Shown here: positions 7,680-14,282 of the stretch, one piece after another
Layout of the letters: the number at the start of each line of letters is the position of its first letter
Numbering within the stretch: position 1 is the first letter of the stretch
DNA from: Nitrospiraceae bacterium
Lineage (GTDB): Bacteria > Nitrospirota > Nitrospiria > Nitrospirales > Nitrospiraceae
Assembly: GCA_035623075.1 (NCBI GenBank)
Contig: DASPUC010000035.1
Span: 1-44,069, forward strand
Reading direction: 5' to 3'
Length of the DNA stretch: 44,069 nt
Made by a program: the position numbers and the translations under genes
Notes under the pieces: model-generated
The model's input: only the letters and a program-made list of their open reading frames with translations
Told to the model about the DNA's origin: nothing
Databases searched by the model: none

Positions 7680-7892
7680 CTAGGCGGTGCCCGACTGTTG
7701 GGCTTCTAAATACGTCGCGACGTATTCGCGGATATCCTGAATGGTTCCAGAACTGAACAATTCGCGAGGAATTTCCACGCGCGTCAGGGTTGCGGGATTT
7801 ACCCCTCGTTCCTTCGCGTATTCCTCGTCGATGTACAGGCTCACCGATCCGTCGGGGAAGCGGATGGCGTATAAGGCATTGTTATCGCTCAT
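7680..7892 (-). CDS. Small hypothetical protein, 70 residues
   Basis: A short acidic protein starting MSDNNALYAIRFPDGSVSLY. Two short beta strands are followed by a helix that ends in TYLEAQQSGTA. No known domain is recognised; it resembles a small standalone recognition or adaptor domain. The coding potential is supported by a plausible composition and by close packing 21 bases upstream of the 392-residue gene on the same strand. Function unknown; it may be a partner of the downstream gene product. Confidence 0.6.
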   Translation of the reverse strand: MSDNNALYAIRFPDGSVSLYIDEEYAKERGVNPATLTRVEIPRELFSSGTIQDIREYVATYLEAQQSGTA

Positions 7893-7953
7893 CGAATCGA
7901 CGGCCTTTGTGACGAACTGCCCTGTCTGCCTCTACAGGTAACACAGGGTTTGT

Positions 7954-8652
7954 TCACCTGTCAAAGCGCCTAGGCCGCTCCAGGTCGGCGGTTTCGTCAA
8001 AACACCGGTGCCGCCACAAGATATACCCAGTGAAGATGGCCAGCGTGATCAGGAGCGTGATACGAACTCGACCTGGGCCAAAGCAGGTCAGGTTCACGAT
8101 CGCGTTGGCCATCCCATAAGCGGCATAGAGAAGATAGAGGAAAAGCGACCAGCGGCGAAGGCGGAGAAAGCCAAGACCCACCGCGGTATGTAACGCGGGA
8201 GAAACGGCCTTGGTGGCAACTCCCACGACCCCGGCCGGTTTTGTGCAAAAGAACGGCAGCAAGTACTCTGGGTTGTTAAGGATGATGATCGAGTCATTGA
8301 CCGCACTCAGGAGAAAGAGCGCGCCTAGAAAACGAATATCATGTCCCCGTTGCCACACTGCACGCCAGGTGCGAAGGAAGCCCCATTGTTGGTCGCTCGG
8401 GCCGAGGTAGGCATCATAGCTTTGGAGGGCCAACCACGGGAGCACCAGCAACATGAAGAAAAAGATCTCGGCAGCGCGGCCGGAAACGTAGCCAAGACCA
8501 CCGCTCGCGGCAGCCAAGGCGAGTGTCATCATCAAACAGGTCAGACCCTGCCTGTATCGCTTCTGGATGAATTGTCCCAAACCGGGGAGGAGCGTGGACA
8601 AGAAAGCAGCGCGAGGATCAACCGGCGATCGGTGGGGAAGCGACACCGTCAT
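7954..8652 (-). CDS. Multi-pass membrane protein with TM2/DUF5683-like N-terminus
   Basis: About 232 residues. An N-terminal cytoplasmic piece leads into LLPGLGQFIQKRYRQG, the Pro-Gly-x-Gly-Gln-x-Tyr/Phe style seen in TM2-like proteins. Roughly six hydrophobic helices follow, for example LTCLMMTLALAAASG and IFFFMLLVLPWLAL, ending in a basic tail RPRRFDR. The function is unknown. The frame opens at TTG 8664, but that codon lies in the T-tract of the preceding terminator, so ATG 8652 is preferred. No Shine-Dalgarno is visible. The promoter, if separate from the upstream gene, is not evident. Confidence 0.7.
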   Translation of the reverse strand: MTVSLPHRSPVDPRAAFLSTLLPGLGQFIQKRYRQGLTCLMMTLALAAASGGLGYVSGRAAEIFFFMLLVLPWLALQSYDAYLGPSDQQWGFLRTWRAVWQRGHDIRFLGALFLLSAVNDSIIILNNPEYLLPFFCTKPAGVVGVATKAVSPALHTAVGLGFLRLRRWSLFLYLLYAAYGMANAIVNLTCFGPGRVRITLLITLAIFTGYILWRHRCFDETADLERPRRFDR

Positions 8653-8694
8653 GTCAAAAAACAAACGGCCTTCGATCGTTCCATCGAAGGCCGT
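8651..8694 (-). terminator. Rho-independent terminator of the chlorite-dismutase-family gene
   Basis: A perfect 12-base inverted repeat (ACGGCCTTCGAT at 8665-8676, its complement at 8683-8694) with a six-base loop. On the minus strand it is followed by TTGTTTTTTGACAT. It lies 24 bases after the stop of the gene ending at 8719. It also runs into the first codons of the next minus-strand frame, so it separates the two genes. Confidence 0.88.
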
Positions 8695-8718
8695 TCGGGA
8701 ATCATAAAGTGAGATTCG

Positions 8719-9432
8719 TCATCCACCGAGCGTATCGAGCGCTTCCTTGAGGCTCCGGCGGATACAAGTAAAGATCGGTGTATCACGAAGTGTATAGCGG
8801 GAGCCTTCAGTCTCGCGCAAGGCCATGACGAGATCGAGAAAGTCTTCCGGCTTGTCGCTCTCGAACGCGACCACCCATTCTTGATCGTCCAACCCGAAGG
8901 AGTAGGTCGTATTCAGCTTGACGGAAGGGAAGCGATGGCCGACTTCGATATGCTCGTCCATCATGCCCTGCCTTGCCGCCTTCGTGAGCAGGAACCATTC
9001 GCGGGTTTTCAGGAACGGGTAGACGAAAATGTATTTTGCCTTGCCGGGGACGACCGTCAGCCGCTTGCTCTCCTGATTCTCATGAGTGTGGTGATCAACG
9101 TAGATGGATCGCTTTGTCATCGACAAGTATGAATAGGGTGTGCTGAGGTATTTGCCGAGTCCTGAGGCCTGGACCTTCGTGCTCATTTCCTGGAAGAGTT
9201 CGAGTTCGTAGCTGATACGCCAGAGCATGATATCGCAGTCTCCGCGGATTCCGACCGTCGAATACGCGATCACGAGTACCTTGCCGCTGTACTCTTCGAT
9301 CGCCCGCACGAATTCTTGCTTGCCTCTGGTGCGCTCGTCCTCTGGAAGGCGGCGCCAAGCCGGATCGATTTTATAGAAGACGAAATTGACGTATTGGCGT
9401 TTGGGGGCTGGAGTCTGCTCAGGGCTCGACAT
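8719..9432 (-). CDS. Chlorite dismutase/HemQ-family heme protein
   Basis: 237 residues of the Cld/Dyp-type dimeric ferredoxin-like fold. Family marks are GDCDIMLWRIS, YIFVYPFLKTREWFLL, the probable proximal heme histidine in MDEHIEVGHRFP, and TYSFGLDDQEWVVAFES. By recall, the residue that is Arg in true chlorite dismutases and Gln in firmicute HemQ falls in the VKL before NTTYSFGLDD and is Leu here. The protein therefore looks more like a coproheme decarboxylase (ChdC, actinobacterial style) than a chlorite-degrading enzyme. No signal peptide, so cytoplasmic. GGAGGAG about six bases before ATG 9432 fixes the start; the longer frame to 9450 would bury this site. A strong terminator follows. 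Confidence 0.8.
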   Translation of the reverse strand: MSSPEQTPAPKRQYVNFVFYKIDPAWRRLPEDERTRGKQEFVRAIEEYSGKVLVIAYSTVGIRGDCDIMLWRISYELELFQEMSTKVQASGLGKYLSTPYSYLSMTKRSIYVDHHTHENQESKRLTVVPGKAKYIFVYPFLKTREWFLLTKAARQGMMDEHIEVGHRFPSVKLNTTYSFGLDDQEWVVAFESDKPEDFLDLVMALRETEGSRYTLRDTPIFTCIRRSLKEALDTLGG

Positions 9433-9579
9433 CGGAACTCCTCCGTGCAACTTCTTGAAAAGGCACGGTAAGTCTAGAGTTCTGTGTTTAGCACTTCATC
9501 TTTCGATTTGTCAACGGGCGAGAGGCTCCAGCGATCTGCGTTGACAGGGCGAAATCGATCTGGTACTGGCATCAACGGA

Positions 9580-9585
9580 TATAAT
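9580..9585 (+). promoter_or_regulatory. -10 box (TATAAT) eight bases before ATG 9594
   Basis: A perfect TATAAT with no good -35 at 17 bases. A transcription start near 9592 would leave a leader of about two bases, so the mRNA would be essentially leaderless; no Shine-Dalgarno is present. Confidence 0.5.
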
Positions 9586-9593
9586 CCCGACAC

Positions 9594-10187
9594 ATGTACC
9601 AAAACACGACCCGCATCGTTACCGCGCTCATTTTAGTTTGCCTGTCTGAAGCGATCGGCTGGACGATCGATGTCCAACCAACTCCTGACCAGATTCAGGC
9701 GGCACTCGATCGGGGTAAGGAAGCAGCTGAAAAGCGAAGCCCGCCGGACTCGTTTTACGCGCGGTTCGGTGCCACGGACGAGCTGCATCCGAACGGGTTT
9801 CTGATCACGAAGATGGGAGGCTTGTCGGTCATGGCGACACACATGGCCTTACGAGGATTGCAACCCACGGAGGCCGACGTATCGCAGGTGTTGGAAGGGA
9901 AGACCATGTTGGTCAGCACGGTGATTTTCGGCAATGTGCCGAACTTCGCGGTGGACAGTTATATGGTGCTTGATCAGGGCGGGAAGACGATCAAGCCTGT
10001 GACCGTGCGATTCGACGGGCAGGCGAACCGCAGCGCCGCTTGGCCTGAAAATCCCCGGTTCAAGGCGAAAGTCGTGGCATCGTTCAACTATGCCGATTTC
10101 GACCCGTTGGCCAAGACGAACATTACGGTCTTTCCGGCCAACGGAGGTGAAGCAACCTTCACGCTGAATTTTTCAGAGATTCATTAG
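9594..10187 (+). CDS. Exported hypothetical protein
   Basis: 197 residues. The N-terminus MYQNTTRIVTALILVCLSEA is a signal peptide with probable cleavage near AIGWT. The mature part has an early helix (TPDQIQAALDRGKEAAEKR) followed by beta-rich sequence ending in EATFTLNFSEIH. I recognise no family. It is probably periplasmic or surface-located. It is transcribed divergently from the Cld-family gene and lies 22 bases before cinA. Confidence 0.7.
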   Translation: MYQNTTRIVTALILVCLSEAIGWTIDVQPTPDQIQAALDRGKEAAEKRSPPDSFYARFGATDELHPNGFLITKMGGLSVMATHMALRGLQPTEADVSQVLEGKTMLVSTVIFGNVPNFAVDSYMVLDQGGKTIKPVTVRFDGQANRSAAWPENPRFKAKVVASFNYADFDPLAKTNITVFPANGGEATFTLNFSEIH

Positions 10188-10209
10188 TTCCTACAACGCT
10201 CTGCCATCC

Positions 10210-11505
10210 ATGCCAACATCCGCAGCCCTGCCACTCATCGCTGAAACCATTGCCATCGGGACTGAGCTTTTGATCGGCGGGAAGTCCGATGCAAACTCCC
10301 TGTTCTTGGCTGAGGAACTCGGCAAGCTAGGCATCGAAGTCCGATTCAAGTCGGTCGTGGGCGATACTCGATCGGATATTGCGCTTACCATCGGGCATGC
10401 AGCAAAGCGTGCCGGAGTGGTCATTATGACCGGCGGCCTTGGTCCTACAATGGATGATTGCACAAGAGAAGCAGTCGCTCACGTAACGGGCCGGCGACTC
10501 GGTAAGCGGAAGGATGCGTTGGACGCTCTAAGAGCCCGCTTGGCCCAGTGGGGTCGAACGCCGAGTAGGGGACAGTTGCGACAAGCGATGATTCCCTCAG
10601 GAGCGACCGTACTGGCCAATCCAGTCGGGTCGGCTCCGGGCTTTTGCCTCACCTGGAAAAACTCTCTGATTGTGTCTTTGCCTGGTGTGCCGAGAGAGAT
10701 GGAGGCGATGATGGTCCAGAAAGTGATGCCGATCCTCACCTCGAGACTCAAGGACACCAAACAGATGGCGACACCGATCGTTCGCCAGGTTTTTCACACA
10801 TTCGGTCTTCCGGAAGCAGATGTCGACGCGAAGTTAAAAGGGCTCGTGCCCGATAGAATGCCGGTCGATCTGGGCTTCCTGGCCTCGCCGATGGGCGTGC
10901 TTGTCTCGCTCACGACCAAATCTGGAGCTCGCAAGAGCAGGATCGCGGAAGACCTTCTTCATCCGCTCGCGCGGCAAGTCCGTGGCCGATTGAGTGAATG
11001 GCTCTTTGCCGAGGGGCGCGAGACCATGGAAGAAATCGTCGGTCGATTGCTGACGAGGCACGCTCTGACTCTGGCTGTGGCTGAATCCTGCACCGGTGGC
11101 TTGATCGGCCATCGGTTGACGCAAGTGCCTGGCTCATCGGCGTATTTTGATCGAGGGGTTGTCTGTTACAGCAATGGGGCAAAGATGGAACTGCTGGGTG
11201 TTCCGACGAGCCTGCTTGAGAAGTATGGAGCGGTAAGCGCGTCCGTGGCAGCCGCCATGGCGAATGGCATACGGGAACGGAGCGGGACTGATATCGGTCT
11301 GAGTGCGACCGGCATCGCCGGTCCCGATGGCGGAACGGCGACCAAGCCGGTGGGCCTGGTCTTTGTTGGCCTGGATGGCGGAGAAGGAGGAACGATTACA
11401 AAAGAATTCCGTTTCCATGGTGACCGCCATGTGATCAAACAACGGTCCTCGCAAGCGGCTCTTGACTTGCTTCGGCGCTGGCTGATTGACAGAGAATCCA
11501 AATGA
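10210..11505 (+). CDS. cinA: CinA-family protein with C-terminal nicotinamide-nucleotide amidase domain
   Basis: 431 residues in the usual two-part layout. The N-terminal MoaB/MogA-like domain (about 8-175) begins ETIAIGTELLIGGKSDANS and has GGLGPTMDDCTREAV. The C-terminal PncC domain (about 280-425) has LAVAESCTGGLIGHRLTQVP and GLSATGIAGPDGGTATKPVG. The PncC part deamidates NMN to NaMN; the N-terminal part is an ADP-ribose/CoA-type pyrophosphatase in characterised members. It acts in the cytoplasm, in pyridine-nucleotide salvage. ATG 10210 has no clear ribosome-binding site. The stop overlaps the next gene in ATGA, so the two are coupled. Confidence 0.93.
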   Translation: MPTSAALPLIAETIAIGTELLIGGKSDANSLFLAEELGKLGIEVRFKSVVGDTRSDIALTIGHAAKRAGVVIMTGGLGPTMDDCTREAVAHVTGRRLGKRKDALDALRARLAQWGRTPSRGQLRQAMIPSGATVLANPVGSAPGFCLTWKNSLIVSLPGVPREMEAMMVQKVMPILTSRLKDTKQMATPIVRQVFHTFGLPEADVDAKLKGLVPDRMPVDLGFLASPMGVLVSLTTKSGARKSRIAEDLLHPLARQVRGRLSEWLFAEGRETMEEIVGRLLTRHALTLAVAESCTGGLIGHRLTQVPGSSAYFDRGVVCYSNGAKMELLGVPTSLLEKYGAVSASVAAAMANGIRERSGTDIGLSATGIAGPDGGTATKPVGLVFVGLDGGEGGTITKEFRFHGDRHVIKQRSSQAALDLLRRWLIDRESK

Positions 11506-12113
11506 TCCGGGCCTTTATCGCGGTCGAGGTCAACGATGACCTCCGCAAGCAGATTGCCCAGGTGCAGCAGGAACTCCGGCAACGACTCAGCAGAGAAGGT
11601 TCGAGAGATGTTCGCATTTCCTGGGTCCAACCAACCGCGATTCATCTTACGATCAAGTTTCTCGGCGACATCGACGAACGGCTTGTCGATGACATGCGAG
11701 CAGCCATCGAGCAGGTCCTGAGAGAACACCGATCGATCCGGATTCCCCTCGAACGATTCGGAGCGTTCCCACGCCCGCACCAACCGAGGGTGCTCTGGGT
11801 TGGTGCGTCAGAACAGTGGGAGCAGAGTGAGGACGCTCAACGATTAGCCTCGCTCCATCGAGGAATCGAGGACTGTTGTGCAACGTTCGACTTTGCCCAC
11901 GACAGTAGACCTTTGAGCCCGCATTTGACGCTGGCTCGGATCAAAGAAGGGGAACGTCACGTTGGGCAGACATTGGCCAAGACTAGCGTGATGGACCGAC
12001 CACTCTCATTGGGATCACTCTTGCTTGAATCCGTCGTGTTGATGAAAAGTGAACTGCGACCAACCGGGCCAGTGTATACAAAGCTGTGGGAGGTTGCCCT
12101 TGCCCGTCCTTGA
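11502..12113 (+). CDS. thpR: RNA 2',3'-cyclic phosphodiesterase (2'-5' RNA ligase family)
   Basis: 203 residues of the 2H phosphoesterase superfamily. Both HxT/Sx catalytic boxes are present: HLTIKFLG near residue 50 and HLTLARIKEG near 140. The start MIRAFIAVEV is typical. Family members hydrolyse 2',3'-cyclic phosphate ends of RNA; the tRNA half-molecule ligase activity is a side reaction in vitro. Its ATG is inside the cinA stop (four-base overlap), a pairing seen in many bacteria. Confidence 0.92.
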   Translation: MIRAFIAVEVNDDLRKQIAQVQQELRQRLSREGSRDVRISWVQPTAIHLTIKFLGDIDERLVDDMRAAIEQVLREHRSIRIPLERFGAFPRPHQPRVLWVGASEQWEQSEDAQRLASLHRGIEDCCATFDFAHDSRPLSPHLTLARIKEGERHVGQTLAKTSVMDRPLSLGSLLLESVVLMKSELRPTGPVYTKLWEVALARP

Positions 12114-12138
12114 CGGCTCGTCGAGGCGTTTATAAGAT
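12110..12138 (+). promoter_or_regulatory. Sigma70-like promoter before the small exported protein gene
   Basis: TTGACG (12110-12115) and TAAGAT (12133-12138) are 17 bases apart; TATAAG at 12131-12136 is an alternative -10. The predicted start at about 12145 coincides with the ATG, so the mRNA would be leaderless. The -35 overlaps the end of thpR. Confidence 0.5.
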
Positions 12139-12144
12139 GTTGCC

Positions 12145-12537
12145 ATGAAGCTCGTTCTTCCGACCGCAGCTCTTCTCATGATGATGACTCTCCCCGTCTG
12201 GGCAGGCAGGTCCGATGAGTTCGATGCCGATCAGCCATTTAATGCGGCGGTGACAAAGCACCTCTTGCGGTCATGGTTGAATCATGCGCTGGATGTTCTC
12301 GACGACTATCTGGAGATCACGGGTACCTTGACTCCTGATCAGCCGAAGGGCGACCGCAGAAGCAGTCTGCGATTTCGGTTCTACCCGGAAGGGAAATCAA
12401 AATCCGATGATTCGATCACCGCTGAGGGGTGGGTTGATCGGTCTCCCGACGGCCACCATCAGGAATTTCATTTCAGATTCACTCTTCCTGAATCCTCTTC
12501 ACGGAACTCCTTCGAGCAGTTCGAGCACGTTCTGTAG
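12145..12537 (+). CDS. Small exported hypothetical protein
   Basis: 130 residues. A clear signal peptide (MKLVLPTAALLMMMTLPVWA) probably ends at VWA-GRS. The mature part is charged, with an early helix (NAAVTKHLLRSWLNHALDVL) and a beta-strand pattern afterwards (SSLRFRFYPEG, EFHFRFTLP). No family is recognised; probably periplasmic. The start is supported by the signal peptide and the adjoining promoter. It stands between thpR and recA with its own promoter. Confidence 0.7.
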   Translation: MKLVLPTAALLMMMTLPVWAGRSDEFDADQPFNAAVTKHLLRSWLNHALDVLDDYLEITGTLTPDQPKGDRRSSLRFRFYPEGKSKSDDSITAEGWVDRSPDGHHQEFHFRFTLPESSSRNSFEQFEHVL

Positions 12538-12688
12538 CCTGCCTTTGACTGGCGGTGTTCCGTTCGATGATGTCTGAGGGTGCCGGCCGTCTTCTGTTGC
12601 GCGCGAAATCCCAGTATTTCGGGGAATTCGGAAAAGATAGACCGTGGCCTGTTGGGAGTCTGGGCTAGGTTTCCCCTTCCCGCTTCGG

Positions 12689-12694
12689 TATAAT
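12689..12694 (+). promoter_or_regulatory. -10 box (TATAAT) of the recA operon
   Basis: TATAAT with a weak -35 region upstream. The expected start is near 12701, giving a leader of about 30 bases with a GGAG ribosome-binding site just before ATG 12731. I see no CTGT-N8-ACAG or GAAC-N4-GTTC LexA-type box in the 190 bases upstream of recA. Confidence 0.5.
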
Positions 12695-12730
12695 CGCCGC
12701 GCCTGATGTTCACTAACGTAGGAGACCTTC

Positions 12731-13804
12731 ATGGCAGAAAAAGACGATAAAAAGCGCGCGCTGGATTTAGCCCTTTCCCAGATCGAAAAACAGTACGGGA
12801 AGGGAGCAATCATGAAACTGGGTGCCGAGGAAAGGCAGGTCGACGTTCCGGCGATTTCGACTGGATCGTTGGGCCTCGATATCGCACTCGGTGTCGGAGG
12901 CTTGCCACGCGGGCGCGTGATTGAGATTTTCGGCCCGGAAGCTTCGGGTAAAACGACGATGACGCTCCACTGCATCGCCGAAGTCCAGAAAACCGGTGGG
13001 GTGGCGGCCTTCATCGATGCGGAGCATGCACTGGACCTGACCTATGCGAAGAAGTTGGGCGTGCAAGCCGACGAATTGTTGGTGTCCCAGCCGGATACTG
13101 GAGAACAGGCTCTGGAAATTGCTGAAACACTCGTGCGCAGCGGGGCGATCGACTTGATCGTCATCGACTCCGTCGCGGCGTTGACCCCTCGGGCTGAGAT
13201 CGAAGGCGAGATGGGCGATGCCCACATGGGTCTTCAAGCGCGGCTCATGTCGCAGGCGTTGCGGAAACTTACGGCGGCGATCGCGAAATCGCTCACGACG
13301 GTGATTTTCATCAATCAAATCAGGATGAAACTCGGTGTAATGTTCGGGAACCCGGAAACGACGACCGGCGGCAATGCGCTCAAATTTTATTCCTCGGTCC
13401 GTCTTGATATTCGCCGGATCGAGTCGATCAAAGAAGGCCAGGATGTCATGGGCAGCCGTGTCCGTGTGAAGGTGGTCAAGAACAAGATGGCACCGCCCTT
13501 CAAGCAGGCGGAGTTCGACATCATGTTTGCGGAGGGCATTTCGAAGACAGGCGAGTTGATCGACGTGGGGGTGGAGAAGCGCCTGATCGAAAAGTCCGGC
13601 GCCTGGTACTCCTATAAAGGGGAGCGGATCGGTCAGGGCCGTGAGGCGGCGCGCGACTATCTCAAGCACAATCCGGGAACGGCTCGGGAGATCGAGGCGA
13701 AGCTCCGCGAACTGGCCGGCATACCGGTGCGTGGGGAGAGGAAAGTCGACGCGAAAGACGAGAAACCGGCCGCCAAGGGTGATGAAAAACGGGGGCACCG
13801 GTAG
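12731..13804 (+). CDS. recA: RecA recombinase
   Basis: 357 residues, full length. Walker [10 protein letters not shown], Walker [11 protein letters not shown], the L1/L2 DNA-binding region with [19 protein letters not shown], and [20 protein letters not shown] are all present. It forms ATP-dependent filaments on single-stranded DNA for homologous recombination and triggers LexA-type autocleavage. No intein interrupts it. The C-terminal tail is Lys/Glu-rich, as usual. GGAG precedes ATG 12731. It heads a tightly packed run: recX overlaps its end, then alaS, ruvX and mltG. Confidence 0.98.
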   Translation: MAEKDDKKRALDLALSQIEKQYGKGAIMKLGAEERQVDVPAISTGSLGLDIALGVGGLPRGRVIEIFGPEASGKTTMTLHCIAEVQKTGGVAAFIDAEHALDLTYAKKLGVQADELLVSQPDTGEQALEIAETLVRSGAIDLIVIDSVAALTPRAEIEGEMGDAHMGLQARLMSQALRKLTAAIAKSLTTVIFINQIRMKLGVMFGNPETTTGGNALKFYSSVRLDIRRIESIKEGQDVMGSRVRVKVVKNKMAPPFKQAEFDIMFAEGISKTGELIDVGVEKRLIEKSGAWYSYKGERIGQGREAARDYLKHNPGTAREIEAKLRELAGIPVRGERKVDAKDEKPAAKGDEKRGHR

Positions 13805-14282
13805 ACGGATCGACCCGTCGCAGCCGAACCAATGGCTGCGCCTTGCGGTGCGGTATCTCGCTCGCTGGGACCGCACCGCAGCTCAGGTCGAGCATTTTCT
13901 CAAGGACAAGGGCGCCACGCCTGCTCAGGTCAAGCAGACCATCAGTCGATTGTCCGAGCTTCGCTATCTCAACGACCGCGCCTATGCGCAACGCTGGATA
14001 GAAGGCTGCTTAGCCAGGAAGCCGATGGGACGGTTGCGGGTCAAGGCTGAATTATTGGCGAAAGGCGTTGCCGAGTCACTTGCCGATCGTACCATTCGCG
14101 AGGTGTTACGAGGGGTTGATGAAGAAACCTTGGCGCGCCGAGCGCTCACGGGCAAGCAGGGACGGGGTGGCCGGCTCGCCCCGATGAGGGCAGCCCGTCT
14201 CCTACGTCAGCGGGGTTTCGAAGAGGAGACGATCAACCGTATTATACGAATTCGCAGTGAGGCCACGGAAATTGATGCATGA
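13782..14282 (+). CDS. recX: Regulatory protein RecX
   Basis: 166 residues made of repeated three-helix units: [20 protein letters not shown], then [20 protein letters not shown] with [16 protein letters not shown], and a last unit [20 protein letters not shown]. RecX binds RecA filaments and limits their growth and ATPase. The frame is open upstream into recA, but ATG 13782, preceded by AAGGGTG, gives the family's usual length and a 23-base overlap with recA. The stop overlaps the alaS ATG by four bases. Confidence 0.9.
   Translation: MKNGGTGRRIDPSQPNQWLRLAVRYLARWDRTAAQVEHFLKDKGATPAQVKQTISRLSELRYLNDRAYAQRWIEGCLARKPMGRLRVKAELLAKGVAESLADRTIREVLRGVDEETLARRALTGKQGRGGRLAPMRAARLLRQRGFEEETINRIIRIRSEATEIDA

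Noticed and set aside
7935-7963. Inverted repeat (ACAGGT/ACCTGT) around the stop of the membrane-protein gene
   Set aside because: Short, bulged stem with no T-run on either strand, so it is not a credible terminator.
12538-12730. LexA/SOS box upstream of recA
   Set aside because: No CTGT-N8-ACAG or GAAC-N4-GTTC type site found by eye.
12767-13876. 369-codon open frame antisense to recA
   Set aside because: Shadow frame of a highly conserved gene; Arg/His/Leu-rich translation with no domain.
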